A stretch of 46,574 nt of DNA from Erwinia mallotivora (GCF_000590885.1 NZ_JFHN01000035.1:1-46574); one strand, 5' to 3'. Shown: positions 1-9,121, counted from the stretch's first letter. Made by a program: numbers and translations. The notes: generated from the letters alone by a model not told the origin.

Positions 1-354
1 CTGGCTGGTTTTCAGCGGCAGACGAGCCTGCTCCAGCAACACCGGCACCACTTCCGTTTCCGGACGCCGCGTGGCGGAAGTGAGGGCGGCGCGGATAACC
101 GACTGTGGCAGGATGGTTTCAGCAAAATGCAGAAATGGCTGATGTGACTCTTCTGCGGCCGGGGTTTCCCCCTCGGCATCGACGGGTTGTGAGGCGATCT
201 CCGGCAGGGCTTCGCCGCGTTCAAGTTGTGCAAGGTAGTTAAAGATTGCCTGTTTAATCAGCCAGTGCGGCGTGCGATCAATCTGACTGGCTGCCAGCTT
301 GATGCGTTCGCGGGTGGCGTCATCCAGTTTTACGCCCATGGTGGTGGTGCCCAT
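1..354 (-). CDS. putA: PutA, proline utilization bifunctional enzyme and repressor, 5' end only
   Basis: Reading leftward from an ATG at 354-352, the first 118 codons are present before the window edge. The N-terminus (MGTTTMGVKLDD, then RTPHWLIKQAIF) is the ribbon-helix-helix DNA-binding domain of enteric PutA, with the start of the linker (HQPFL, then ETILPQS) behind it. PutA is a trifunctional flavoprotein: proline dehydrogenase and pyrroline-5-carboxylate dehydrogenase at the membrane, and transcriptional repressor of putA and putP when proline is low. The start is supported by a GAGGAG ribosome site just upstream. It is divergent from putP, and the spacer carries GTTGCA-type PutA operators. 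The catalytic domains lie outside the window and cannot be judged. Confidence 0.95.
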   Translation of the reverse strand, partial: MGTTTMGVKLDDATRERIKLAASQIDRTPHWLIKQAIFNYLAQLERGEALPEIASQPVDAEGETPAAEESHQPFLHFAETILPQSVIRAALTSATRRPETEVVPVLLEQARLPLKTSQ

Positions 355-757
355 ACCTGAGAACTCCTCACGAATTAAATGATGATGTTACGAACAATAT
401 CATTCAAGTTGCAACTTTGTGCAACCATGTTAAATGTGAGCCGGTTTGCAGAGTCAGCAGCAATATTTAACCCGCTGGCATGATTGTTGCCTTCAGTCAT
501 TGTCGATCGCGAAGAATGTGTTAACTCCTGGTTTTAATATGGTTTTTTACAGGTGCAACCGCTTACACTGTGATCCAGTGCAACCTGTCAGCATCACAGT
601 CAGGATTAATGGTGAAAGCGTTGTAACTACCGTGTTAAATCATTTGTCCGCTATCGCGGTTTACGGCAGGATACCCCGCTCCGGATCCAGAAAGAATTTT
701 TAAGGATGTCTGCAGGCCGGGGAGTGTGCATTAACAATCATAAAGTGGAGAACCTGA
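355..757. promoter_or_regulatory. put control region with four PutA operator-like motifs
   Basis: This is the 403-base divergent spacer between putA and putP. The PutA ribbon-helix-helix domain is known to bind GTTGCA. Exact copies, in either orientation, occur at 408-413 (inside the palindrome GTTGCAAC, 408-415), 420-425, 554-559 and 579-584. They form a pair near putA and a pair nearer the middle, much as in the E. coli put control region. No convincing ORF lies here. I did not assign specific -35/-10 boxes. Confidence 0.75.
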
Positions 758-2242
758 ATGACAGCAAGCACACCAATGATGGTGACCTTTTGCGTTTATA
801 TCTTCGGCATGGTGCTGATTGGATTTATTGCCTGGCGGTCAACAAAAAACTTTGATGACTACATACTGGGCGGACGCAGCCTGGGAAGCGTGGTCACCGC
901 GCTGTCTGCCGGGGCATCTGATATGAGCGGCTGGTTGCTGATGGGCCTGCCCGGTGCCATTTTCCTCTCCGGTATTTCAGAAAGCTGGATAGCCATCGGC
1001 CTGACCATCGGTGCGTGGCTCAACTGGAAAATTGTTGCCGGACGCCTGCGCGTGCAGACCGAGCACCATGATAACGCCCTGACGCTGCCGGACTACTTCT
1101 CCAGCCGCTTTGAAGATAACAGTAAGCTGCTGCGGGTGATTTCTGCGCTGGTGATTCTGGTGTTTTTCACCATTTACTGTGCCTCCGGCATTGTCGCCGG
1201 GGCGCGTCTGTTTGAAAGCACCTTCGGCATGAGTTATCAAACCGCGTTGTGGGCAGGCGCTGCGGCCACCATCATCTACACCTTTGTCGGTGGTTTTCTG
1301 GCAATCAGCTGGACCGATACCGTGCAGGCCGGTTTGATGATTTTCGCGCTGATTCTGACCCCGGTCATCGTCATTTTTGCCGTAGGTGGGGTGAGTGACT
1401 CGCTGGCGGTGATTGAGGCGAAAAGTCTTGAAAACCTCAATATGCTGAAAAATCTCAATTTTATCGCGGTGATTTCCCTGCTGGGCTGGGGACTGGGCTA
1501 CTTTGGCCAGCCGCATATTCTGGCGCGCTTTATGGCGGCCGACTCGCACCGCTCCATTCGTACTGCCCGCCGTATTGGCATGAGCTGGATGATCCTCTGC
1601 CTGGGCGGCGCGGTGGCGGTGGGCTTTTTTGGTATCGCTTATTTCCAGAACCATCCTGAGCAGGCGGCGGGGGTGTCGCAAAACGGCGAACGGGTGTTTA
1701 TCGAGCTGGCGCGTTTGCTGTTCAATCCGTGGATTGCCGGGGTGTTGCTGTCGGCTATTCTGGCGGCGGTGATGTCCACCCTCAGCTGCCAGCTGCTGGT
1801 CTGCTCCTCGGCGCTGACCGAAGATCTCTACAAGAATTTCCTGCGTAAAAATGCCAGCCAGCGCGAGCTGGTATGGATGGGCAGGGCGATGGTGCTGCTG
1901 GTGGCGCTGGTCGCTATCCTGATGGCGTCCAATCCGGAAAACCGGGTGCTGGGGCTGGTGAGCTATGCCTGGGCTGGCTTTGGTGCGGCCTTTGGTCCGG
2001 TGGTTCTGCTCTCGCTTATCTGGAAACGCATGACCCGCAACGGCGCGCTGGCCGGAATGATTGTCGGCGCCGCAACGGTACTGATCTGGAAACAGTATGC
2101 CTGGCTGAATTTGTACGAAATCATCCCTGGCTTCCTCTTTGCCAGCCTGGCAATTGTGCTGTTCAGCCTGCTGGACCGTGAGCCTTCTGCCGCAGCGCAA
2201 CAGCGCTTTGCCGCTGGCGAAGCGGAATTTAAAGCACACTGA
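758..2242 (+). CDS. putP: PutP, sodium/proline symporter
   Basis: A 494-residue transporter of the SSS family (E. coli PutP has 502). It imports proline with Na+ across the inner membrane for use as carbon, nitrogen or osmolyte. It is strongly hydrophobic throughout and nearly collinear with E. coli PutP. Residues known to matter in E. coli are present at the same positions: Asp55 in GASDMSGW and Ser340-Thr341 in AAVMSTLSCQ. The start has a GGAG-like ribosome site in GTGGAGAACCTGA. The gene is divergent from putA and is expected to be repressed by PutA through the shared spacer. It ends before a G+C-rich hairpin at 2248-2270. Confidence 0.96.
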   Translation: MTASTPMMVTFCVYIFGMVLIGFIAWRSTKNFDDYILGGRSLGSVVTALSAGASDMSGWLLMGLPGAIFLSGISESWIAIGLTIGAWLNWKIVAGRLRVQTEHHDNALTLPDYFSSRFEDNSKLLRVISALVILVFFTIYCASGIVAGARLFESTFGMSYQTALWAGAAATIIYTFVGGFLAISWTDTVQAGLMIFALILTPVIVIFAVGGVSDSLAVIEAKSLENLNMLKNLNFIAVISLLGWGLGYFGQPHILARFMAADSHRSIRTARRIGMSWMILCLGGAVAVGFFGIAYFQNHPEQAAGVSQNGERVFIELARLLFNPWIAGVLLSAILAAVMSTLSCQLLVCSSALTEDLYKNFLRKNASQRELVWMGRAMVLLVALVAILMASNPENRVLGLVSYAWAGFGAAFGPVVLLSLIWKRMTRNGALAGMIVGAATVLIWKQYAWLNLYEIIPGFLFASLAIVLFSLLDREPSAAAQQRFAAGEAEFKAH

Positions 2243-2247
2243 TATCA

Positions 2248-2275
2248 ACGGGCCGTATTTCGCGGCCCGTTTAAT
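2248..2275 (+). terminator. putP terminator
   Basis: Stem ACGGGCCG (2248-2255), a 7-base loop, and CGGCCCGT (2263-2270), followed by a short TTTAAT. The stem is perfect but the T-run is weak. Confidence 0.65.
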
Positions 2276-2318
2276 CCTCACAGCACCACAGCCCGCACGA
2301 AAATACCTGCCACAACCC

Positions 2319-2353
2319 TTGTTTTTTCTGCCGCGATAATGATAATCGGTATC
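2319..2353 (+). promoter_or_regulatory. efeU promoter with Fur box
   Basis: GATAATGATAATCGGTATC at 2335-2353 matches the 19-base Fur consensus GATAATGATAATCATTATC at 17 positions. A possible promoter, TTGTTT (2319-2324) and GATAAT (2341-2346) with a 16-base spacer, has its -10 inside the Fur box. Iron-loaded Fur would block RNA polymerase. The Fur box is clear; the -35/-10 choice is an inference. Confidence 0.85.
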
Positions 2354-2412
2354 GTTTTGATTTACGTTTCTTTACCCGAACTGAATTTCTCTTAACACTT
2401 GAAGGTACCGGC

Positions 2413-3246
2413 ATGTTTGTCCCGTTTCTCATCATGTTACGCGAAGGGCTGGAAGCCGCGCTGATCGTCAGTCTGATTGCGGGCTACCTGAAGCGGACCG
2501 GGCGAGGCCAGTGGTTCAGCGCCATGTGGATTGGGGTGTTTGTTGCCGCCGCGCTCTGCCTCGGACTGGGCTGGTTTATTAATGAAACCACCGGCGAATT
2601 TCCGCAGAAGCAGCAGGAGCTGTTTGAAGGGATAGTGGCCGTGGTGGCTGTCTGTATCCTGACGTATATGGTGTTCTGGATGCGCAAGGTTTCACGTAAC
2701 GTGAAGGCGCAACTGGAAGGGGCGGTGGAAACCGCGTTGCAGAAAGGCAACGGCAGCGGCTGGGCGCTGGTGATGATGGTCTTTCTGGCGGTGGTCCGCG
2801 AAGGGCTGGAGTCAGTGTTTTTCCTGCTGGCGGCGTTTCAGCAGGATGTCGGCATGGCTCCGCCGGTCGGCGCGCTACTGGGCCTCGCGACGGCGGTTCT
2901 GCTCGGGGTGTTGATCTACTGGGGCGGGGTGCGCCTGAACCTGGCGCTGTTCTTCCGCTGGACCAGTCTGTTTATTTTGTTTGTCGCCGCCGGGCTGGCG
3001 GCCGGTGCAATACGGGCTTTCCACGAGGCCGAATTATGGAATCATTTCCAGACGGTGGCCTTCGATTTCAGTCAGACCCTCTCCACCGGTACGCTGGCAG
3101 GTACGTTACTGGAAGGCTTTTTTGGCTATCAGGAAACGCCCAGCGTCAGTGAAGTGGCGGTATGGTTAATCTATTTAGTCCCTGCGCTGGTGCTGTTCTT
3201 TATGCCAGCGCGTCCCCAGGTGGCAGCAATTCGCTCCTCGCGTTGA
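2413..3246 (+). CDS. efeU: EfeU, ferrous iron permease (FTR1 family)
   Basis: A 277-residue polytopic membrane protein, near the E. coli length (276). It is the inner-membrane iron channel of the EfeUOB system, which takes up Fe2+ best at acidic pH under aerobic conditions. The two FTR1 iron-binding motifs REGLE are at residues 10-14 and 129-133, each in a predicted membrane helix. The reading frame is uninterrupted, unlike E. coli K-12, where efeU is frameshifted. It is the first gene of efeUOB, directly downstream of the Fur box. The start is the ATG giving MFVPFLIMLREGLEAA, matching the family N-terminus. Confidence 0.96.
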   Translation: MFVPFLIMLREGLEAALIVSLIAGYLKRTGRGQWFSAMWIGVFVAAALCLGLGWFINETTGEFPQKQQELFEGIVAVVAVCILTYMVFWMRKVSRNVKAQLEGAVETALQKGNGSGWALVMMVFLAVVREGLESVFFLLAAFQQDVGMAPPVGALLGLATAVLLGVLIYWGGVRLNLALFFRWTSLFILFVAAGLAAGAIRAFHEAELWNHFQTVAFDFSQTLSTGTLAGTLLEGFFGYQETPSVSEVAVWLIYLVPALVLFFMPARPQVAAIRSSR

Positions 3247-3282
3247 AGCCTTTATCCGATGAACTTTTCACAGGTATTGAAT

Positions 3283-4407
3283 ATGACTCTTCGTTTTCGT
3301 CACTCTGCACTGAGCGCTGCACTTGTTACCCTGCTGGCCGGGACCTCTGCGGCAATGGCGGCGGATATTCCTCAGGTAAAAATCACCGTCACTGACAAGC
3401 AGTGTGAGCCGATGGCGGTCACCGTCAGCACCGGTAAAACCCAGTTCATTATCCAGAACAACAGCCAGAAAGCGCTGGAGTGGGAGATCCTGAAAGGGGT
3501 GATGGTGGTGGAAGAGCGTGAAAATATCGCCCCTGGCTTCAGCCAGAAGCTGACCGCCACGCTGGAAGCCGGTGAATACGAGATGACCTGTGGCCTGCTA
3601 AGTAATCCAAAAGGCAAGCTGACGGTGAAAGGTGGCAGTGCAGCGGCAAATGGCAAAGCGGATGTGATGCAGCTGGCGGGACCGGTGACCGACTATAAAG
3701 CGTATGTCACCAAAGAAGTGGCGCAACTGGTAGCCGGAACCAAAGCCTTCACCGATGCGGTAAAAGCGGGCGACCTTGAGAAAGCGAAAGCCCTGTATGC
3801 CCCAACCCGCAGCCACTATGAACGTATTGAGCCGATTGCCGAGCTGTTCTCCGACCTCGACAGCAGCATTGATGCCCGTGAAGATGATTACGAGAAGAAA
3901 GCGGCCGATCCGAAGTTCACCGGCTGGCACCGTCTGGAAAAAGCCGTGTTCGGCGACGCCAGTACTAAGGGCATGAACGAGTATGCCGACAAGCTGAACA
4001 GTGACACGCTGGAATTGCAGAAACGCGTCAGTGAGCTGGCTTTCGCACCGGGTAAAGTGGTGGGAGGCGCGGCGTCGCTGATTGAAGAAGTTGCCGCCAG
4101 CAAAATTTCCGGTGAAGAAGACCGTTACAGCCGCACCGATCTCTCTGATTTCCAGGCGAACGTTGATGGCGCGCAGAAAATTGTTGATCTGCTGCGCCCG
4201 GCGCTGAAGAAAGCCGATGCGGCGCTGCTGGCTAAAGTGGATGCCAACTTCAAAAAAGTGGACGCCATCCTTGGCAAATATCGCAGCAAAACCGGGTTTG
4301 AGTCTTACGACAAGCTGACCGATGCCGACCGCACCGCGCTGAAGGGACCAATTACCACTCTGGCGGAAGATCTGGCTAAACTGCGCGGCACGCTGGGACT
4401 GGATTAA
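3283..4407 (+). CDS. efeO: EfeO, periplasmic cupredoxin/M75 iron-uptake protein
   Basis: A 375-residue secreted protein, equal to E. coli EfeO. A Sec signal peptide ([20 protein letters not shown], cleavage after AMA near residue 26) precedes a cupredoxin-like domain (about 30-118, with Cys41 and Cys103). A C-terminal imelysin/M75 domain carries the GxHxxE metal motif as GWHRLE (214-219). In the family it binds or handles iron in the periplasm and passes it to EfeU. An in-frame ATG 24 bases upstream (3259) is possible, but the chosen start gives a normal signal peptide and the family length. It lies 36 bases after efeU and 6 bases before efeB. Confidence 0.94.
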   Translation: MTLRFRHSALSAALVTLLAGTSAAMAADIPQVKITVTDKQCEPMAVTVSTGKTQFIIQNNSQKALEWEILKGVMVVEERENIAPGFSQKLTATLEAGEYEMTCGLLSNPKGKLTVKGGSAAANGKADVMQLAGPVTDYKAYVTKEVAQLVAGTKAFTDAVKAGDLEKAKALYAPTRSHYERIEPIAELFSDLDSSIDAREDDYEKKAADPKFTGWHRLEKAVFGDASTKGMNEYADKLNSDTLELQKRVSELAFAPGKVVGGAASLIEEVAASKISGEEDRYSRTDLSDFQANVDGAQKIVDLLRPALKKADAALLAKVDANFKKVDAILGKYRSKTGFESYDKLTDADRTALKGPITTLAEDLAKLRGTLGLD

Positions 4408-4413
4408 CGGGCT

Positions 4414-5700
4414 ATGGCAAGGAATTCTGCTGACGATACGGCGCGTACCGAGCGCCGTCGTTTACTGAAAGGTATCGGCCTGCTTGGCGGTGCTTTTGCC
4501 GTGGGCGGCGGTTGCCCGGCACACGCCGCTGCGCAAGATCAATCCTTCTCGCCGGGCGCGCTGTCACCCAATGCCCGTCAGGAAGTACAGCCTTTCTATG
4601 GCCGGCATCAGGCGGGCATTATCACTCCGCAGCAGGCGTCGATGATGCTGGTGGCGTTTGACGTGCTGGCAACCAACAAAGCCGAGCTGGAGCGGCTGTT
4701 CCGGCTGCTTGATAACCGCATCGCGTTTCTGACCAAAGGCGGTAAAGCGCCACAGGTGGATAATCCGCAACTGCCGCCGATGGACTCAGGTATCCTCGGC
4801 GATAAGATTTACCCTGATAATCTGACCATTACCGTTTCCGTGGGGCATTCGCTGTTTGACGATCGTTTTGGATTACAGGCGCACAAGCCGCTGAAATTAC
4901 AGCCGATGAGCCGCTTTCCCAATGACGCGCTGGACAGCAGCCTGTGCCACGGCGATCTGTTGCTGCAAATCTGCGCCAATACCAATGACACGGTGATCCA
5001 TGCGCTGCGCGATATCATCAAGCATTCGCCGGATTTACTGAGTCTGCGCTGGCGGCGCGAGGGCTTTATCTCTGACCATGCGGCACGCAGTAAAGGGAAA
5101 GAGACGCCGGTCAATTTGCTGGGCTTTAAAGACGGCACGGCTAATCCTGACAGCAGTAATCAGACGTTGATGGATTCGATTGTGTGGGTATCGGCGGAGC
5201 AGGGCGAACCGGCCTGGGCGGTAAACGGCAGCTATCAGGCCGCACGGATTATCCAGTTTCATGTCGAGTTCTGGGACCGTACGCCGCTTCAGGAGCAGCA
5301 AAGTATTTTTGGCCGGGTGAAGCACAGCGGTGCGCCGTTGGGTATGCAGAATGAGCATGACGTGCCGGACTATGGCCGCGACCCGGATGGCGACGTTATC
5401 CCGCTTGATGCACATATCCGGCTGGCTAATCCACGCACGCCGGAGACACAAAGCAGTCTGATGCTGCGACGGGGATACAGTTACTCGCTGGGCGTTTCCC
5501 ATTCCGGGCAGCTGGAAATGGGTTTGCTGTTTGTCTGTTATCAGCACTGTCTTGAAAAGGGATTTCTCACCGTACAAAAAAGACTCAATGGCGAAGCGCT
5601 TGAGGAATATATCAAGCCGGTTGGCGGCGGCTACTTTTTTGTTTTGCCGGGCGTCCCCGATGACAAACATTATCTTGGTCAGTCTTTGATCGAAGCATAA
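4414..5700 (+). CDS. efeB: EfeB, Tat-exported heme peroxidase (DyP type)
   Basis: A 428-residue DyP-type peroxidase, third subunit of EfeUOB. A twin-arginine signal (ERRRLLKG, residues 14-20) is followed by a hydrophobic stretch and AHA cleavage sites, so it is exported folded with heme. The DyP signature GFKDGTANP places the catalytic Asp at 240. The likely proximal heme ligand is His334 in [10 protein letters not shown], and the conserved Arg lies in [10 protein letters not shown]. In E. coli EfeB is thought to oxidise Fe2+ for uptake or act on porphyrins; that role is debated. The 6-base gap after efeO and the terminator after efeB define a three-gene operon. Confidence 0.95.
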   Translation: MARNSADDTARTERRRLLKGIGLLGGAFAVGGGCPAHAAAQDQSFSPGALSPNARQEVQPFYGRHQAGIITPQQASMMLVAFDVLATNKAELERLFRLLDNRIAFLTKGGKAPQVDNPQLPPMDSGILGDKIYPDNLTITVSVGHSLFDDRFGLQAHKPLKLQPMSRFPNDALDSSLCHGDLLLQICANTNDTVIHALRDIIKHSPDLLSLRWRREGFISDHAARSKGKETPVNLLGFKDGTANPDSSNQTLMDSIVWVSAEQGEPAWAVNGSYQAARIIQFHVEFWDRTPLQEQQSIFGRVKHSGAPLGMQNEHDVPDYGRDPDGDVIPLDAHIRLANPRTPETQSSLMLRRGYSYSLGVSHSGQLEMGLLFVCYQHCLEKGFLTVQKRLNGEALEEYIKPVGGGYFFVLPGVPDDKHYLGQSLIEA

Positions 5701-5709
5701 ACCGCGCAG

Positions 5710-5743
5710 CCTTCTCTCCGTGCAGGAGGGGAGGTTGTTTTTC
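5710..5743 (+). terminator. efeUOB terminator
   Basis: A 10-base-pair stem with G-T wobbles, CCTTCTCTCC (5710-5719) against GGAGGGGAGG (5725-5734), loop GTGCA, then TTGTTTTT. It ends the iron operon. Confidence 0.8.
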
Positions 5744-6260
5744 GTACAATTATTCCTGCCAGGTTTAACTGATAATTTACAACTGCTAATTAAAATTTAA
5801 CGTCCCCGCGTTAAATTTATCTCACTGATTCTAATCATCATTTAAATAAGCTCTGCCATTTTCACTGTTATTTAACCCCTTTGTGCTGCCGGTATGTAAA
5901 AATTAATGTTGCATTTCGGTTGAGATCTGTTGCACTTTATTCACAGCATCTGCTGGTCGTATTCATCACGGAGATTGCGTATGATAAAATCCTGTTGCCA
6001 ACGGCAGTTTCAGAAAATAATCCGCGTATCTCCCTGCGACGGCTTCATTGCCTCAACGACCCTCTCTCTTTTTAATGACTACGTTCAGCTTTTCACCCGC
6101 CCTAATCTTATCCGGTACGCCGACGGCGTTTTTACCGTCGGTTTATCATTATCAACGGCCAGACAAGGCTTACAAGGAAGCCACCAAAACCTCTAAAGCG
6201 TTCACGTAATCGCGTCGATAGTTATGATGCGGGAAATGAAACCAACTGTAAGGTGCCACT
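5744..6260. other. Long A+T-rich phoH upstream region with two inverted repeats
   Basis: 517 bases without a convincing gene. Two structures stand out. The first is a perfect A+T-rich inverted repeat, AAATTTAACG (5793-5802) and CGTTAAATTT (5809-5818), around TCCCCG. The second is a hairpin CCGACGG (6120-6126)/CCGTCGG (6135-6141) followed by TTTATCATT, about 120 bases before phoH. The second could be an attenuator in the phoH leader or the end of a small transcript. I could not find a convincing Pho box by eye, although E. coli phoH is PhoB-controlled. Short ORFs here look random. Confidence 0.5.
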
Positions 6261-7049
6261 ATGGGAAGACAGAAAGCAGTGATCAAAGCGCGTCGTGAAG
6301 CCAAACGTGTGCTTCGTAGCGATTCACGCAGTCACCGTCAGCGTGAAGAAGAATCGGTCACCTCGCTGGTGCAGATGGGTGGGCTGGACTCGATAGGCAT
6401 GGCGCGCGATACCCGCGACCATTCGCCGATTGAAGCCCGTAATGAAGCTCAGGCGCACTATCTTAAAGCCATAGAAAGCAAACAGCTGATTTTCGCCACC
6501 GGCGAAGCAGGCTGCGGTAAAACCTGGATAAGCGCCGCTAAAGCGGCAGAGGCCCTGATAAATAAGGATGTGGACAGGATCATCGTTACAAGGCCGGTAT
6601 TGCAGGCGGATGAGGATTTAGGTTTTCTGCCTGGCGATATTTCAGAGAAATTTGCTCCCTATTTCCGGCCGGTCTATGACGTTCTGGTTAAACGTCTTGG
6701 TTCATCTTTTATGCAGTACTGCCTGCGTCCCGAAATTGGCAAAGTGGAGATTGCGCCATTTGCCTATATGCGTGGACGTACCTTTGAAAATGCCGTGGTG
6801 ATCCTTGATGAGGCGCAAAACGTCACCGCTGCGCAGATGAAGATGTTCCTGACCCGCCTTGGCGAAAATGTAACGGTTATCGTTAACGGCGATATTACCC
6901 AGTGTGATCTGCCATCTCATGTGAAGTCCGGCCTGGGCGATGCCCTGGCGCGTTTTGAAGAGGACGATATGATTGGCGTGGTGCGTTTTGCCAAAGAAGA
7001 CTGTGTACGCTCTCAGCTTTGTCAACGTACGCTGCTGGCCTACGATTAA
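6261..7049 (+). CDS. phoH: PhoH family ATPase
   Basis: A 262-residue cytoplasmic P-loop ATPase, collinear with E. coli PhoH except that it diverges toward the C-terminus. It has a basic N-terminus (MGRQKAVIKARREAKRVL), Walker A GEAGCGKT (81-88, Lys87) and Walker B VVILDEAQN (Asp183, Glu184), in the superfamily-1 helicase-like fold. The family is phosphate-starvation inducible in E. coli and has been linked to RNA processing, but the exact substrate is unknown. The ATG at 6261 follows AAGGTG. It is monocistronic, with its own terminator. Confidence 0.93.
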   Translation: MGRQKAVIKARREAKRVLRSDSRSHRQREEESVTSLVQMGGLDSIGMARDTRDHSPIEARNEAQAHYLKAIESKQLIFATGEAGCGKTWISAAKAAEALINKDVDRIIVTRPVLQADEDLGFLPGDISEKFAPYFRPVYDVLVKRLGSSFMQYCLRPEIGKVEIAPFAYMRGRTFENAVVILDEAQNVTAAQMKMFLTRLGENVTVIVNGDITQCDLPSHVKSGLGDALARFEEDDMIGVVRFAKEDCVRSQLCQRTLLAYD

Positions 7050-7075
7050 TTTCTCTGTCAGTCAAAAAGCAAACA

Positions 7076-7102
7076 GGCCCGGATGTCAGTCCGGGCTTTT
7101 TT
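7076..7102 (+). terminator. phoH terminator
   Basis: Stem GCCCGGA (7077-7083), loop TGTCAG, TCCGGGC (7090-7096), then six T (7097-7102). A classic intrinsic terminator. Confidence 0.9.
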
Positions 7103-7167
7103 ATCAGCGGTTCATTAGCGGAGGGCGACGGTTAATTATCACTGCCAGTCCACGATTACCGGAAAGA

Positions 7168-7662
7168 TTAACGGAAAAAAACTCGGTCAATTCTTTTAGA
7201 AAAAAGAAAATAAGGCACCCAGATAACCGCCCCGACAATGCCGCTTATCAATAATTTTATTTCTTCCTCGTCCGGACGGCTGTCCAAAATTATTGCGGGC
7301 AGTAAACCAACAAAGAGAGAAAAAAGTAATCCGCTCAGATAGAAAATAATCATGGCCTTACGGGTTCCTTTCTTACGCCTGAAAAAAAACCATGAGGCAT
7401 AAAGTGTCACCAGCAGCCAGAGTGTCATACTGATAAGCACGGCGAGCGAGTAGTAAAACAGCAGGTTATCATCATTAAAAGGGCTGATGGTCACTATAAA
7501 AAAGATAACAATGCCGGCAGCGCCGCCAATAATACTTATTATCAGCCCCATCGCAGGAAGAATAAGCCAGCCGTTAATTTTACCGATGCTTTTCTTTTCA
7601 CAACTATCGCATAAACCCGATTGTTCATTTGCTTCAGACATTTTGCATTCATTGCATTCCAT
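7168..7662 (-). CDS. DUF2569 family membrane protein with N-terminal Cys-rich zinc-ribbon-like tail
   Basis: A 164-residue protein. The N-terminus has two CxxC pairs (CNEC at 3-6, CDSC at 18-21) resembling a small zinc ribbon. Four hydrophobic helices follow, beginning in INGWLILPAMGLI, the signature start of DUF2569 proteins such as E. coli YdgK; later motifs include YASWFFFRRKKGTRKAM and VPYFLFSKR. The function of the family is unknown. The start ATG (7662-7660) has an AGAGGAA ribosome site. The gene is visibly richer in A+T than its neighbours and stands alone between phoH and the SDR gene, suggesting an accessory or horizontally gained gene. Confidence 0.75.
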   Translation of the reverse strand: MECNECKMSEANEQSGLCDSCEKKSIGKINGWLILPAMGLIISIIGGAAGIVIFFIVTISPFNDDNLLFYYSLAVLISMTLWLLVTLYASWFFFRRKKGTRKAMIIFYLSGLLFSLFVGLLPAIILDSRPDEEEIKLLISGIVGAVIWVPYFLFSKRIDRVFFR

Positions 7663-8039
7663 TGTTGTTCCTCTCTATCCATGTTTATTGTTGGTAGTGG
7701 AACATGTTATTGCAGCTGCCCACGCAGAATGTGGGGGCACCTTATGTTCCGGACGAGATTATGCCCGCTGGTTTAAATAATGTCTGCACCCACACTGCCT
7801 TATTTATCGGCTGACTTTTTGCAACGGCAATCGCCAGCTCTCTCTGACAGATGAACGACTGATGGAGCCTGTTTTCCTGTTGGCGAAGGCAACCCCGATA
7901 GATTGAATATGGCCTGAGATGCTGAGGGGCAAGTCGTTTTTGCCATTGAGCGTAAGTGCCGCCGGTGCGATTTAAGATGTGGCAGGAGATTGCAGGAAAG
8001 GGTTAAGGGACAACGTCACAAATGTTGCAGTGCATTATC
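7663..8039. other. Non-coding gap between the DUF2569 gene and the SDR gene
   Basis: About 380 bases. Short reading frames on both strands show no recognisable family, start context or terminator. It may hold decayed sequence, but I cannot identify a parent gene. Confidence 0.4.
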
Positions 8040-8068
8040 AACGCCAGATGAGGACAGCACCTGGCGTT
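8040..8068 (-). terminator. Hairpin at the 3' end of the SDR gene
   Basis: AACGCCAG (8040-8047) pairs with CTGGCGTT (8061-8068), loop 13 bases, directly downstream of the minus-strand SDR stop. There is no real T-run on the minus strand, so intrinsic termination is only possible. Confidence 0.45.
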
Positions 8069-8081
8069 CGGGGTTATCCGT

Positions 8082-8909
8082 TTACTGCGGTTTTAAATCC
8101 CCATACCACCAGGAGGCAGTCACGCCGCCGTCCATCAGAATGTCACTGCCTGCAATAAACGTCCCTTCCGGTCCCATTAACAGCGCGGCAACGGCAGCGA
8201 CTTCATCAGGCGTTCCGCCACGCCCGGCGGGTGAACGTACCAGCATGTCACGGTAGCCTGCACCACGCGGGCCGGTCAGTTCGTCATTCGCCAGCGGCGT
8301 GTAAATGATGCCGGGGCTGATGGTGTTGACGCGCGCTTTACGTTTACTCCATTCAACCGTTTGTGCCATTACCCGCAGGGCATTACCGCGTTTCGCATAC
8401 TGATAGGCCAGCAGTGAATCGGTGATGGTATCTTCCTGTAAAAAAGGCAGCGCCAGCAGTTCTTCCACGGGCGTCAGCGCCAGGGCCGCATTTTGCTCTT
8501 CAGGCAGCGCAGGCAGGCGATGGCCGGACTGGGAAGCGATGACGATGGCGGAGCCACCTTCGGCAATGACTTTACCAAATTCTTCCAGAATGACGGCGGT
8601 GCCGTACAGGTCAACCCGCAGAATGGTAGCCGGGGAAGCCTGAGAAGGTGAGACGCCTGCCGAATGGATAACTCCGGTAACCGGGCCGGTTTTGCTCGCC
8701 GTTTCGGCCAGTGCCTGGACGGAAGCGCGTGAAGAAACATCCACCTGGGTCGTGGTGGTGGAGAATCCGGCATCACGCAATATTTTTGCAGCGGCTTCGC
8801 TGTTTTCAGGGTGCAGGTCTGCCACCAGCAGATGCTTACCCTGACCAACGCGCCGGGCAATGGCCTGACCGATGGAACCCGCACCGATGATCACAATGAC
8901 GTCTTTCAT
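8082..8909 (-). CDS. SDR family NAD(P)-dependent oxidoreductase
   Basis: A 275-residue classical short-chain dehydrogenase. The Rossmann nucleotide motif GAGSIG is at residues 9-14, a Ser candidate lies in IASQSGH (126-128), and the catalytic YxxxK is YQYAK (Tyr169, Lys173). The C-terminal half has the usual INTISPG-like segment (RVNTISPGIIYTPL) and the family ending (FIAGSDILMDGG). The substrate cannot be told from sequence. The ATG at 8909-8907 is preferred over an upstream in-frame ATG because CAGGAG lies seven bases before it and the Rossmann strand starts immediately. It stands alone, with the tRNA-Ser genes upstream. Confidence 0.88.
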   Translation of the reverse strand: MKDVIVIIGAGSIGQAIARRVGQGKHLLVADLHPENSEAAAKILRDAGFSTTTTQVDVSSRASVQALAETASKTGPVTGVIHSAGVSPSQASPATILRVDLYGTAVILEEFGKVIAEGGSAIVIASQSGHRLPALPEEQNAALALTPVEELLALPFLQEDTITDSLLAYQYAKRGNALRVMAQTVEWSKRKARVNTISPGIIYTPLANDELTGPRGAGYRDMLVRSPAGRGGTPDEVAAVAALLMGPEGTFIAGSDILMDGGVTASWWYGDLKPQ

Positions 8910-9121
8910 ATCCGCTCCTGAGATTAAGTGAGACAGCGCCGCGATGACATTACCGTTGTCGGATGGCGGCGGCATGCAATGAAAAATAACCGGTTGAGAA
9001 GGGCGGGCCTTGCTTACCGGGTAATTCAGTTGCGCGAGAAGCTAAATATAATTGCAAGAGGTGATAATTGCTTTAAGTATGAGCTGCAAGGCTTTATGAG
9101 CCAGGCTCATTAATAAGGGGG
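8910..9121. other. Spacer between SDR gene and tRNA-Ser repeat
   Basis: No gene seen. It contains the SDR ribosome site and a small palindrome ATGAGCC-A-GGCTCAT near 9095-9109, just before the start of the tRNA-associated repeat. Confidence 0.4.

Noticed and set aside
977..2281. A 434-codon minus-strand frame opposite putP
   Set aside because: Low-complexity antisense frame of a conserved transporter gene.
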